From the NCBI GenBank assembly GCA_944376235.1, contig CALWCA010000005.1:1-58725 (forward strand): a DNA stretch of 58,725 nucleotides. Direction: 5' to 3'. The DNA is from an uncultured Clostridia bacterium (GTDB lineage Bacteria; Bacillota; Clostridia; Oscillospirales; Feifaniaceae). Shown here in pieces: positions 51,001 through 58,725 of the stretch (positions are counted from its first letter, which is position 1; each line of letters opens with the position of its first letter). Both the position numbers and the translations under genes were made by a program. The notes below the pieces were generated by a model. That model did not search any database and was not told the origin of the DNA. It was given only the letters and a program-made list of their open reading frames with translations.

Positions 51001-53226
51001 CTACGACTGGCCCTGCCGGGAGATGCGGCCAAGCAGAAGATATTTGAGAGAGGAGAAGCGCCTGTCCTCACGGCAGTTGTCGGTCATCTGGAACAGGGCC
51101 GCCTCATCGCCCAGCGCAACAAAAATGCGTCTGGCCCTGGTGACGGCGGTATAGAGCAGGTTGCGGGTTTGCAGGCGCCCCATTCCCGGATAGGCGGCCA
51201 GAACCACAATGGGATATTCGCTGCCCTGGCTCTTGTGCACCGTGACCGCATAGGCCAGTTCGAGCTGGTTTAAGCACTCAAAGGGATATTCCGCCTGCCT
51301 GTCGTCAAAACGGATGGTGAGAACTTCGTCGGCGTTGTCGATGTCGACGATGCGCCCCACATCGCCGTTGAAAAGCCCCTGGGAGACTTCTCCGGTATCG
51401 GTCAGAACCACGGGAAGCTCGTAGTTGTTTTGCACCTGCATCACCTTGTCGCCCACCCGAAACAGCCTTCCCTGGAACAGCACTTCACCCTTGCCCGGCG
51501 CGGGGGGATTGAGGGCGCGCTGCAGCACCTCGTTGAACAAAACGGTGCCGGCTTCTCCCTTGCGGGTGGGGGAGAGCACCTGAATGTCGTCAATGGGATC
51601 GACGCCGTAAGCCGCCGGCAGACGCTTTGAGACCAGACGGGCCAGCTTGTCCGACGCCTGGGACTTGTCCTTGCAGGAGAGCAGGAAAAAGTCGTTGTCG
51701 GCATCGTTGAATTCGGGATATTCTCCCTTGTTGATGCGGTGGGCATTGACCACGATGAGGCTGTCGCGTGACTGACGGAAGATCTCGGTAAGCTCCACTG
51801 AGGCAAAGAGCTCGCTGCCCAAAAGGTCGCGCAGGATGTTGCCGGCGCCGACGGGGGGAAGCTGATTGGCGTCGCCCACCAGGATGATGCGTGCGGAAGG
51901 CTTCATGGCGCGCAGCAGCGCGTCAAAGAGCGTCACCTCGAGCATGGAGACCTCATCGACAATCACGACATCGGCCTCGAGCGGATTTTTTTCGTTGAAG
52001 CGGGCAGCTGGCGCTCCGCCGCGCAGCGACATGCCCAGCATGCGGTGAATGGTGGTGGCGGGAGCTCCCGAGAGCTCCGACATGCGTTTGGCTGCGCGCC
52101 CCGTGGGGGCGGCCAGCAGTGTGGAGAGGTGAAGGCGCTCAAGCAGGGCCAAGATTCCGTGCAGCGTGGTGGTTTTTCCGGTGCCGGGGCCGCCCGTGAG
52201 AATGAAGACGCCGTTTTCTGCACAGGCGGCAATGGCGCGGCGCTGCATGGCGGCATAGGTGATGCCGAGGGAGCCGGAAATTTCGTCGACCAGGCTGCCG
52301 ACGTCGCGCCCGCAGGGGCGCCGTACCGACATGGTCAGCAGACGATCCGCAATGGCCGACTCGGCGGCATAGTATTTTTGCAGGAAAACGGCGGTCAGAT
52401 TGGCTACCGGTGCAATGACAATCTCCTCGTCCTGCGCAAGCTGCTCCATACACTGGGATACCAGCGCCTCATCCACGTCAAGAAAGCCGGCGGTCGTCTG
52501 ACAGAGGGCGTCAGATGGCAGGAAGGTATGCCCGTTGGAGAGATTGTGCTGCAGCACATGAAGCAGTCCCGCTCGGACGCGAAGAGGGGAGTTCTCCGGG
52601 ATCTCAAAAAGCTCGGCGGCGGCATTGTCAACCAGTGCAAACTCCATGCCGTAGTCCTCGCCGCACAGCAGGTAGGGATCGGTCCGAAGAGCGTCGGCCG
52701 CAGCGACTCCGTAGCGCTTGTAGAGCTTGACGGCGACGTAGGCCGGCAGATGAAAGGCCTGAAGCTCGGCCAGCACCTGGCGAACCCCCTGCAGCTGACG
52801 GTATCTCTGATTGAGCTGGCGCGCCCGCGACGGAGTGATGCCCTTGACCTCGGTCAGGCGCGAGGGATCCTTGTCCAGAACAAAAAGCGTCTGGTCTCCA
52901 AAACGCTCCACCATACGCGCAGCAAGGGTTTTGCCGATTCCCTTGACAATGCCGCTTTCCAGATAGGCCAAAATTCCCGCACGTTCGGTGGGCAGCACCG
53001 ATTCAATGGAGGAGGCTGAAAACTGGCGGCCATAGGTGGGATGCGTTGTGTATTCGCCTGTGACGCGCACACTTTCCCCGGCACAGAGGTTTGCGGCATA
53101 CCCCACCACAACAACGCGCTCTCCGGCCGTTTCCAGCTCTAAAACAAGATAAGCGTTTTGTTCGTTGAAGAAAATGATTTTTGAAATAATCCCCTCGAGA
53201 ACTAAGGCACAAGCCGGCTGCTGCAT
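51001..53226 (-). CDS. recD2: RecD2-type SF1B DNA helicase
   Basis: 741 aa, GGAGG 8 nt before ATG. N-terminal OB/HhH region (IVKGIGKTLAARMVERFG, VKGITPSRARQLN), then the helicase core: Walker A GGPGTGKTTT, motif II VIVDEVSM, motif III ILVGDANQLPPVGAGN, motif IV EIFRQSRDS, and the C-terminal AVTVHKSQGSEYPIVVL and LLYTAVTRARR. RecD2 is a 5'-3' helicase in bacteria without RecBC and takes part in DNA damage tolerance. Monocistronic as far as visible. Confidence 0.95.
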   Translation of the reverse strand: MQQPACALVLEGIISKIIFFNEQNAYLVLELETAGERVVVVGYAANLCAGESVRVTGEYTTHPTYGRQFSASSIESVLPTERAGILAYLESGIVKGIGKTLAARMVERFGDQTLFVLDKDPSRLTEVKGITPSRARQLNQRYRQLQGVRQVLAELQAFHLPAYVAVKLYKRYGVAAADALRTDPYLLCGEDYGMEFALVDNAAAELFEIPENSPLRVRAGLLHVLQHNLSNGHTFLPSDALCQTTAGFLDVDEALVSQCMEQLAQDEEIVIAPVANLTAVFLQKYYAAESAIADRLLTMSVRRPCGRDVGSLVDEISGSLGITYAAMQRRAIAACAENGVFILTGGPGTGKTTTLHGILALLERLHLSTLLAAPTGRAAKRMSELSGAPATTIHRMLGMSLRGGAPAARFNEKNPLEADVVIVDEVSMLEVTLFDALLRAMKPSARIILVGDANQLPPVGAGNILRDLLGSELFASVELTEIFRQSRDSLIVVNAHRINKGEYPEFNDADNDFFLLSCKDKSQASDKLARLVSKRLPAAYGVDPIDDIQVLSPTRKGEAGTVLFNEVLQRALNPPAPGKGEVLFQGRLFRVGDKVMQVQNNYELPVVLTDTGEVSQGLFNGDVGRIVDIDNADEVLTIRFDDRQAEYPFECLNQLELAYAVTVHKSQGSEYPIVVLAAYPGMGRLQTRNLLYTAVTRARRIFVALGDEAALFQMTDNCREDRRFSSLKYLLLGRISRQGQS

Positions 53227-53415
53227 GTTCCGCCTCCGAAAAAGGGTGTGCAGGCGCTGCCCGCACCCCGACGTGATAACAAATTGCGTCCGTGAAAAGG
53301 CAGGGACGTTGATTTTCTCTGCGTCGAAAAGAGGCCGCCCCGCCGGGCAGGGCAGCCCTTTGACAGCCTTATTGTAGCACGATTTTTTTCTCTTGTCAGC
53401 TGCCTGCGTACCGTC

Positions 53416-53769
53416 TCATCCGCCGGAAGGATGGATGGCAGGGCTCAGCTCCCCGCACAGAAAAGCATCAAGACCGTCGGCCGGCACAAAAGTCAGAAAG
53501 GGGTAATCCTGCTGCATGAGCGAGAGACACTGCAGCGTTTGCGGATCGGCCTCTGCGCCGTGCAGAACAACGGCCAGCTCCACTTCGCACGACAGGCGGG
53601 AGAGCGCGGCCACGCTCTCCCGGAGCATGAGCTCGGCGGCCACTCCCCCTCCCACAGGCAGCAGCACAACCGTGCGGACGGTGGGCTGCCGGGACAAAAT
53701 ATGTAAAAAAAAGACCGAGAGCGCCGCCATGAGGGCAATCAAAAGCAAGGGCGCCAGATAATTGGGCAT
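53416..53769 (-). CDS. Small membrane-anchored protein of unknown function
   Basis: 117 aa. AAGGGGG 7 nt before the ATG. One N-terminal membrane segment (about 5-25), then a soluble alpha/beta stretch TVVLLPVGGGVAAELMLRESVAALSRLSCEVELAVVLHGAEADPQTLQCL. No family recognised. It is upstream of recD2 on the same strand with a 189-nt gap. Confidence 0.65.
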   Translation of the reverse strand: MPNYLAPLLLIALMAALSVFFLHILSRQPTVRTVVLLPVGGGVAAELMLRESVAALSRLSCEVELAVVLHGAEADPQTLQCLSLMQQDYPFLTFVPADGLDAFLCGELSPAIHPSGG

Positions 53770-53870
53770 GAAAATCCCCCTTTCCCGTGTGAATTAGCCT
53801 ATGCTGTAAAGAGAAAAGGGGTGACGGAGGAAAAAGGACAATTTCTTTGCGGAAATTTATGAAATACCCC

Positions 53871-53918
53871 TTGACAAGCAGGGGAAGATATGGTTTACTA
53901 TAAATGAGAATAATTATC
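53871..53918 (+). promoter_or_regulatory. Rubrerythrin promoter with Fur/PerR-type operator
   Basis: TTGACA (53871-53876), 17-nt spacer, TTTACT (53894-53899). Directly after the -10 lies GAGAATAATTATC (53906-53918), a 6-1-6 inverted repeat (GAGAAT-A-ATTATC) of the Fur/PerR type inside AT-rich DNA. Binding here would block transcription; derepression by peroxide or metal limitation would raise rubrerythrin. Confidence 0.65.
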
Positions 53919-53971
53919 GTTAATGAATAAAATAATTAAAAAAGCCGATTTTTGAAAGGGGACTGTCATTC

Positions 53972-54517
53972 ATGAAAAAAGAGCTCGCTGGAACCAAAAC
54001 CGCCGCCAATCTTGCGGCCGCGTTTGCCGGAGAATCCGAAGCCAGAAACAAGTATACCTATTATGCCTCTGCCGCTAAGAAAGAGGGCTACAATCAGATC
54101 GCGGCCATTTTTGAGGAGACTGCCGGGAATGAGAAGGAGCATGCCAAGCTGTGGTTCAAGGCGTTGCACGGAGGCGCTGTGCCCGACACGATGACCAATC
54201 TTAAGGATGCTGCCGCCGGGGAGAACTACGAATGGACTCAGATGTATGCGGAGTTTGCCAAGGTTGCCAAGGAGGAGGGCTTTGACGACATCGCCAGGCT
54301 CTTCGAGGGCGTGGGCGCCATTGAGAAGGAGCATGAGGAGCGCTATCGCAAGCTGCTGGAGGCCGTGGAGAAGGGCACCGTGTTTGCAGACGTGGAGGAA
54401 CAGGTTTGGATCTGCTCCAACTGCGGCCACATCCACATTGGCAAGGAGGCTCCCTCGGTTTGCCCGGTCTGTGCCCATCCGCAGGGCTATTTTATGCGCA
54501 GGGCCACCAATTATTGA
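53972..54517 (+). CDS. rbr: Rubrerythrin
   Basis: 181 aa. Ferritin-like diiron domain with [29 protein letters not shown] and a second [13 protein letters not shown] pair, then a rubredoxin domain with CSNCG and CPVC. Reduces hydrogen peroxide in anaerobes using electrons from rubredoxin/NADH. Strong AAAGGGG ribosome site. Alone in its transcript. Confidence 0.96.
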   Translation: MKKELAGTKTAANLAAAFAGESEARNKYTYYASAAKKEGYNQIAAIFEETAGNEKEHAKLWFKALHGGAVPDTMTNLKDAAAGENYEWTQMYAEFAKVAKEEGFDDIARLFEGVGAIEKEHEERYRKLLEAVEKGTVFADVEEQVWICSNCGHIHIGKEAPSVCPVCAHPQGYFMRRATNY

Positions 54518-54532
54518 GAGACATGACGATTT

Positions 54533-54564
54533 CGAAAAAGGCGCTCTGTGGAGCGCCTTTTTCG
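54533..54564 (+). terminator. Terminator of rubrerythrin
   Basis: 14-bp stem (54533-54546 with 54551-54564), TGTG loop, with T5 at the 3' arm. Confidence 0.85.
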
Positions 54565-54652
54565 TTGATTTATGGCATTTATTTGATTGGTTTGGAGCTT
54601 GGCTTCTTGGGTTTGAAATTCCAAAGGGGCCTTCAGAAGGAGGAAGGAATCC

Positions 54653-55192
54653 ATGGAAAGAAGAGAAATTGTTTTGGCGGGAGGATGCTTTTGGGGCATG
54701 CAAAAATATCTTTCCCTGCTGCACGGGGTCGTGCAGACGCAGGCCGGCTATGCCAACGGCAGCACGCCCGATCCAACCTATGAAGAGGTGTGCAGGGGCT
54801 CGGGTCACGCCGAAGCGGTCAGGGTTGTCTACGACAGAGAGAAAATTACACTTCCCTTTTTGCTTTCCATGTATTTTGAGGCCATTGACCCCACGGCTGT
54901 GAACCATCAGGGCGGGGACTACGGCATCAATTATCGGACAGGGATTTATTATCTTGACCAAAGCGACCTGCCGGAAATTGAGCATTCCATGAAGCGCCTT
55001 GCAGAGCGCTGGCGCGAGCCCATTGCGGTGGAAGTCAAGCCCCTGGAAAACTACACGCCGGCGGAGGACTATCACCAGCAGTATCTGGATAAATTTTCGG
55101 GCGGCTACTGTCATATCAACCGTGTTCAGATGGAGCGTGCCGCCCGCGTGAGGGATCCCGAAGCTGCAAAAGGGCAGGAGGAGCAGGCGTGA
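54653..55192 (+). CDS. msrA: Peptide methionine sulfoxide reductase A
   Basis: 179 aa. Active site GGCFWG (10-15), GYANGSTPDPTYEEVCRGSGHAEAV and DPTAVNHQGGDYGINYRTGIYY. Reduces methionine-S-sulfoxide in proteins. No MsrB domain is fused. AGAAGGAGG precedes the ATG. Together with rubrerythrin upstream it makes a small oxidative-defence pair, though a terminator separates them. Confidence 0.95.
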   Translation: MERREIVLAGGCFWGMQKYLSLLHGVVQTQAGYANGSTPDPTYEEVCRGSGHAEAVRVVYDREKITLPFLLSMYFEAIDPTAVNHQGGDYGINYRTGIYYLDQSDLPEIEHSMKRLAERWREPIAVEVKPLENYTPAEDYHQQYLDKFSGGYCHINRVQMERAARVRDPEAAKGQEEQA

Positions 55193-55222
55193 GCCAAAGA
55201 AAATGCCAAGGGGCATGCCGGC

Positions 55223-55264
55223 AAAACAGGGGCCGAAGGCTGCTGCCTTCGGCCCCTGTTTTAT
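55223..55264 (+). terminator. Terminator of msrA
   Basis: 18-bp stem (55223-55240 with 55245-55262), TGCT loop, T4 at the end. On the minus strand T4 also follows, so it may end pepT transcripts too. Confidence 0.88.
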
Positions 55265-55354
55265 ATCACGGTTAATTTGTTAGCATTGTCTTAATAAGAA
55301 AAATCCAAAGGAGTCGGCGCCCGGAAGCAAAATACGCCCGTGCACAGGGAGGAG

Positions 55355-56593
55355 CTAACGGTTTTCCCAAGACCGCTCGGCGGCAAGACGCACAATTTCA
55401 AGCAGGGATTTTGTGCAAAGCTCCATCTCGTTGACGCTGACATACTCAAAGCGTCCATGGGAGCCTCTGCTGCCGGTCGCCAGGTTGGGGCAGGGCAGGC
55501 CCATGAAGGAGAGGCGGCTGCCGTCGGTTCCGCCGCGTGCGGCGATATACACCGGAGTGCCGCCCAGCGAGACGATGGCCTCATGGGCGAGCTCGAGAAT
55601 CTCGGGGTGAGGCCGCAGCATCTCGGCCATATTGTAGTAAGTGTCGCGCATGTCGAGCGTCACGGTGCCGGCGCCGTATTTCTGGTTGAGGAAGGCGGCA
55701 GCCTGCGCGGCCAGCTCCTTGCGGCGCTCAAGCAGGGCGCGGTCGTGGTCTCGCAGGATGTAGGTGAGGCTGGCCTGTTCGGCGCTGCCTGTCATGTTAG
55801 TCAGATGGAAGAAACCCTCCCGCCCTTCGGTGTATTCAGGGCGCTGCGCCACGGGCAGCAGCGACTGAAATTCCATGGCGACCAGGCAGGCGTTGAGCAT
55901 CTTGTTTTTGGCTGAGCCCGGGTGGGTGCTGCGTCCGGCAACAGAGACCTGGAGCGCCGTTGCATTGAAATTCTCGTTGTCGATACCGCCGAACACGTCG
56001 CCGTCAACGGTGTAGGCAAAGTCGGCCCCGAAGGCCTCTACCGGGAAGAGATCGGCGCCACGGCCGATTTCCTCATCGGGGGTAAAGCCGATTTTGACAA
56101 CGCCGTGGGGGAAGGTGCCCGGCGCCAGCAGGCGTTCGGCCATGGTGAGGATCTCGGCAATGCCGGCCTTGTCGTCCGCCCCCAGAAGGGTCGTGCCGTC
56201 GGTCACGATGAGGTCGTGGCCCACCACGGCCTTGAGGCTTTCAAATTCGTTAGGGCTCATGACAATATTCTTCTCGGCGTTGAGCACGATGTCCCCGCCG
56301 TCGTACCCTTGGATCAGGCGCGGCTTGACGCCGGCCGAGGGCACCTCGTCGACCACGTCCATGTGCGCGATAAAGCCGATGACAGGCAGCTTTTTATCGG
56401 TGTTGGCCGGGATGGTGCCTGTGACGTAACCGTTTTCATCCATGTGCGCGTCGGCAATACCGAGGCGGAGCATCTCTTCCACCAGCACGGCGCCGAAGGT
56501 GCGCTGATGCTCGGTCGACGGGCAGGTGGGGGAGGAGGCGTCGGAGCAGGTGTCGTAAGCAACGTAGGACAGCAGACGTTCATAGGCTTGCAT
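55355..56593 (-). CDS. pepT: Peptidase T (tripeptide aminopeptidase)
   Basis: 412 aa, M20 family. Metal ligands in IGFIAHMDVVDE, DGTTLLGADDKAGIAEI and FTPDEEIGRG; C-terminal AARGGTDGSRLSFMGLPCPNLATGSRGSHGRFE. Releases the N-terminal residue of tripeptides in the cytoplasm. GAAAGGGG before the ATG. It lies downstream of the peptide-type binding protein. Confidence 0.95.
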   Translation of the reverse strand: MQAYERLLSYVAYDTCSDASSPTCPSTEHQRTFGAVLVEEMLRLGIADAHMDENGYVTGTIPANTDKKLPVIGFIAHMDVVDEVPSAGVKPRLIQGYDGGDIVLNAEKNIVMSPNEFESLKAVVGHDLIVTDGTTLLGADDKAGIAEILTMAERLLAPGTFPHGVVKIGFTPDEEIGRGADLFPVEAFGADFAYTVDGDVFGGIDNENFNATALQVSVAGRSTHPGSAKNKMLNACLVAMEFQSLLPVAQRPEYTEGREGFFHLTNMTGSAEQASLTYILRDHDRALLERRKELAAQAAAFLNQKYGAGTVTLDMRDTYYNMAEMLRPHPEILELAHEAIVSLGGTPVYIAARGGTDGSRLSFMGLPCPNLATGSRGSHGRFEYVSVNEMELCTKSLLEIVRLAAERSWENR

Positions 56594-56707
56594 GGAAAAA
56601 CCCCTTTCGGAAAAACGATTTCACAAGAGTTGGGAAAGCCACGGCATGCGCAGGGAAAGCCGCACGCAACGGCACGAAGAGCCTTAAGAGGCCAAAGTCC
56701 CCCGCGC

Positions 56708-56732
56708 AAAAGGCGCAGTCAGGCGCCTTTTT
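56708..56732 (-). terminator. Terminator after the family-5 binding protein
   Basis: Stem 56708-56716 with 56723-56731, 6-nt loop; T4 ends the stem on the minus strand. Modest strength, so some read-through into pepT is possible. Confidence 0.6.
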
Positions 56733-56739
56733 GATTGCG

Positions 56740-58389
56740 CTATTTGGATTTCAGCAGGTAAAAATCAGCCGTTACCGGCCTGTTTGCGCAGAAGTTCAGC
56801 TCCTGGCAGCGAATGTTGCACACCGCCTGCTCCTGCCTCTGATAGAGAACGACAAAGGGAGGATCCTGCTCAAGCTCTGCCCACACCTGGGAATACAGGT
56901 CTGCCCGGCGGGTTTGATCCTGCTGCTGGCGGGCAAGCGTCAGCAAACTGTCGACCGAGGCGTTGGCGTAGGAGAACAGATTGAAGGCCCCGTCGGAGGC
57001 AAGAAGGGCAGAGGGATCGGGGTCGGGCGAGGCGCCGTAGGCCATGAACCAAAGCTCGGCACGGCCGACCTCGATTTGATTGAGCAACGTGGCATAGTCG
57101 GTGCTGCGCACGGTCAGTTTGATGCCGGCCTTGGGCAGGTTTTCCGAAAGCTGCTGCGCCAGAGCCTCCGAAACGGGGTTGTTTTGCGTCGTCGTATAGA
57201 CGACCTGCAGCACCAGGCCGTCCTTTTGATAATAACCGGAGGAGCCTTTGGTGTAGCCGTTTTGCTCCAAAAGGGCTGCCGCCGCCTCGGGGTCGCAGGC
57301 AGGAAGGGCTGTCTCTTCCAAAAAAGCCCAGCTCTCCTGCGAAATGGGTACCGCAAGAGGAGAGGCCTCCCCCGGCAAAACGGCGTCGATCAGGGCTTGC
57401 CGGTCGACGCACAGGGCGATGGCCTGCCGGGCAACGGGGTCCACAAGCTCCTTGGTGACAAGCGAAAAGCCGAGCATGCCCATGCTGTCGCCGGAAAAGG
57501 AGCGTTTGACAAGATAATCATAGTCGTCGGCGTTGATTTGAGAATTTCCGCCCGTCAAGTCCAAATCCGACGTCCCCTGCAGCAGCATGGAGGCCGCCGT
57601 GTCTTGGTCTGTCACCGTGAAGGTGACGGTGTCAAACGAGGGCGTTCCAAGGTAATAGTCCTTGCATTTGGAGAAGGTGAGCTGCTGCATGGTCAGCTCA
57701 GACAGGCTGTATTGACCGCAGCCCATGGGGCGGGAGAGCTGCAGCAGCAGCGAGTCAAGCTTTCCCGGCTCATAGTCGGCTCCGTAGTAGGCCTTGGAGA
57801 GAGGGGCGACGCCCAGCGTGAAAATGGCAGAGGCATCGGGCTCGTCGAGCGTTGCCGAGATGGTTTTTTCGTCGATAATCTGGATGCCGGAGATGGAAGA
57901 GGCCTCCCCCCTGGTATAGGCGGCAGAGCCCGCCAGAGAGGGGCGCGAAGACAGCAAATGCCCGTCATACGCCGGGTCGTAGAGCACGCACCAGGTGAAG
58001 GCCACGTCCTGCGCCGTTACACTGCTGCCGTCGGAAAAAAGGGCGTCTTCCTGAAGAGTGAAGGTGTAGGTGCGCTGGTCAGCCGAAACGGTATATTCCG
58101 CCAGCACCGGTGTGGGCGTTCCGTCGGCAGAGGGCTCCACCAGGGGGTCGAAAAGAAGACGAGTGATGGCTGCATCAATCGTGTCGGTCAGATAGAGGGG
58201 GTTGAAGTTGCCGCTGTAAGCCGGACAGGTGACAACCAGATTCCCCTTTCGAGAAGCCGCCGGATTGTCGATTTTTACGGTGGAAAAGGCCGGCGTGCTC
58301 AGCCCGCCGTCTTCCCCGCGTCCGCCGATGAGCGTGAAGAGCAGCACGACCACCAATACGGCTAGTGCGAAGAGTCCCAGCTTTTTCAT
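56740..58389 (-). CDS. Family-5 (peptide/nickel type) ABC binding protein
   Basis: 549 aa from ATG 58389 (AAGGAG upstream); the longer open frame covers the promoter. N-terminal membrane anchor LGLFALAVLVVVLLFTLIGG without a lipobox Cys, so a signal anchor. SBP_bac_5 features: AITRLLFDPLVE, YTVSADQRTYTFTLQEDALFSDGSSVTAQDVAFTW, RQAIALCVDRQALIDAVLPG. Binds peptides, nickel or other ligands; no oligopeptide permease genes are near. PepT downstream makes a peptide ligand plausible. Confidence 0.92.
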   Translation of the reverse strand: MKKLGLFALAVLVVVLLFTLIGGRGEDGGLSTPAFSTVKIDNPAASRKGNLVVTCPAYSGNFNPLYLTDTIDAAITRLLFDPLVEPSADGTPTPVLAEYTVSADQRTYTFTLQEDALFSDGSSVTAQDVAFTWCVLYDPAYDGHLLSSRPSLAGSAAYTRGEASSISGIQIIDEKTISATLDEPDASAIFTLGVAPLSKAYYGADYEPGKLDSLLLQLSRPMGCGQYSLSELTMQQLTFSKCKDYYLGTPSFDTVTFTVTDQDTAASMLLQGTSDLDLTGGNSQINADDYDYLVKRSFSGDSMGMLGFSLVTKELVDPVARQAIALCVDRQALIDAVLPGEASPLAVPISQESWAFLEETALPACDPEAAAALLEQNGYTKGSSGYYQKDGLVLQVVYTTTQNNPVSEALAQQLSENLPKAGIKLTVRSTDYATLLNQIEVGRAELWFMAYGASPDPDPSALLASDGAFNLFSYANASVDSLLTLARQQQDQTRRADLYSQVWAELEQDPPFVVLYQRQEQAVCNIRCQELNFCANRPVTADFYLLKSK

Positions 58390-58447
58390 GAGAGTGCTCC
58401 TTTTTCTTGTTTGGGTGATTTGATATGCTGGCAAAAAGCCTGCTTCT

Positions 58448-58476
58448 ATTATAGAGGAAGTGAGACGGCACGTCAA
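58448..58476 (-). promoter_or_regulatory. Promoter of the family-5 binding protein gene
   Basis: Minus strand TTGACG (58476-58471), 17-nt spacer, TATAAT (58453-58448). Confidence 0.8.
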
Positions 58477-58586
58477 TGAGGGGGAAACCGAGGAATTTTT
58501 GGCGAGAATGTGCGAAAGGAATGGAGAGAAGAAAAAAGAGCCGTGCGGGAAGGTGTGGAAAAGTGTAAAAAAACGAAAAAAAGGGG

Positions 58587-58725
58587 TTGACAAGGGAGGG
58601 AAGATGGTGTATTCTAAGTAAGCCGCTTCGGAAGGAGCGGCACGGACCTTGAAAATCGAACAACACTGAGAAGCGAAAGGACCCTTGGGAATACTTTGAG
58701 TGAAGGTATTTTCAGGAAACTGGAG
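58587..58725 (+). promoter_or_regulatory. Probable rRNA operon promoter and leader (16S beyond the window)
   Basis: TTGACA (58587-58592), 17-nt spacer, TATTCT (58610-58615). The transcript shows a small hairpin (GCCGCT / AGCGGC), then CCTTGAAAATCGAACAACA and related sequence as found in Firmicutes rRNA leaders and spacers. No ribosome site or start codon follows. The 16S gene would begin just outside. Confidence 0.6.

Overview
The window (58.7 kb, fairly GC-rich) reads as an ordinary chromosomal segment of a Gram-positive, low-oxygen Clostridia-type bacterium, most likely of the Oscillospirales (my inference from gene families and composition; 16S is not in the window). Signs are: CCA-encoding tRNA genes, strong AGGAGG-type ribosome sites with frequent GTG/TTG starts, T-box and SAM-I leaders, KtrAB, rubrerythrin, RecD2, GlpX-type FBPase and a LeuA of the long clostridial kind. 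I see no transposase, integrase, phage gene or CRISPR array.

Layout. 1-810: six tRNAs (Asn, CAT-anticodon, Trp, Glu, Lys, Thr). 810-1750: about 0.9 kb without a recognisable gene. 1.9-6.6 kb (minus): a Gld-like ABC export module (ATPase, permease, GldG-like protein, DUF4340 protein). 6.8-9.9 kb (plus): lipoprotein, small alarmone synthetase, response regulator and a histidine kinase interrupted by an 8-T run. 10.4-16.4 kb: Na/phosphate cotransporter, KtrB-KtrA potassium uptake, uracil permease. 16.6-25.9 kb (minus): an amino-acid uptake and catabolism cluster with one permease/ATPase pair, two tandem ornithine-cyclodeaminase paralogues, three tandem substrate-binding lipoproteins, an amidohydrolase and a DlgD-type reductase; four ARG-box-like sites sit at its promoters. 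26-30.3 kb: MATE exporter, DUF1846 protein, GlpX. 30.4-35.5 kb: Leu T-box leader and leuA-leuC-leuD-leuB. 35.7-40 kb: AI-2E-family membrane protein, then SAM-I riboswitch, metK, a metal-type binding lipoprotein and comF. 40.2-48.4 kb: mreB, then a minus-strand envelope island (PspA, TPM protein, small membrane protein, copper-amine-oxidase-like/PepSY protein, PepSY lipoprotein, histidine kinase, response regulator). 48.6-53.8 kb: GT28 glycosyltransferase plus zinc phospholipase-C-like pair, RecD2, small membrane protein. 54-58.4 kb: rubrerythrin with a Fur/PerR-type operator, MsrA, PepT, a family-5 peptide-type binding protein. The last 140 bases look like the promoter and leader of an rRNA operon whose 16S gene would start just beyond the window.

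The most interesting regulatory patterns are the repeated ARG-box-like motif at nearly constant distance upstream of the -35 boxes in the 16.6-26 kb cluster, and 11-bp-pitch direct repeats replacing the -35 element at two operons that each lie next to an OmpR-type two-component system. Other points worth checking are an apparent ATT start codon in the Gld-like permease, the frameshifted kinase, a SAM-I riboswitch whose transcript appears to include a metal-type lipoprotein, and a phospholipase/glycosyltransferase pair that would suit lipid remodelling.
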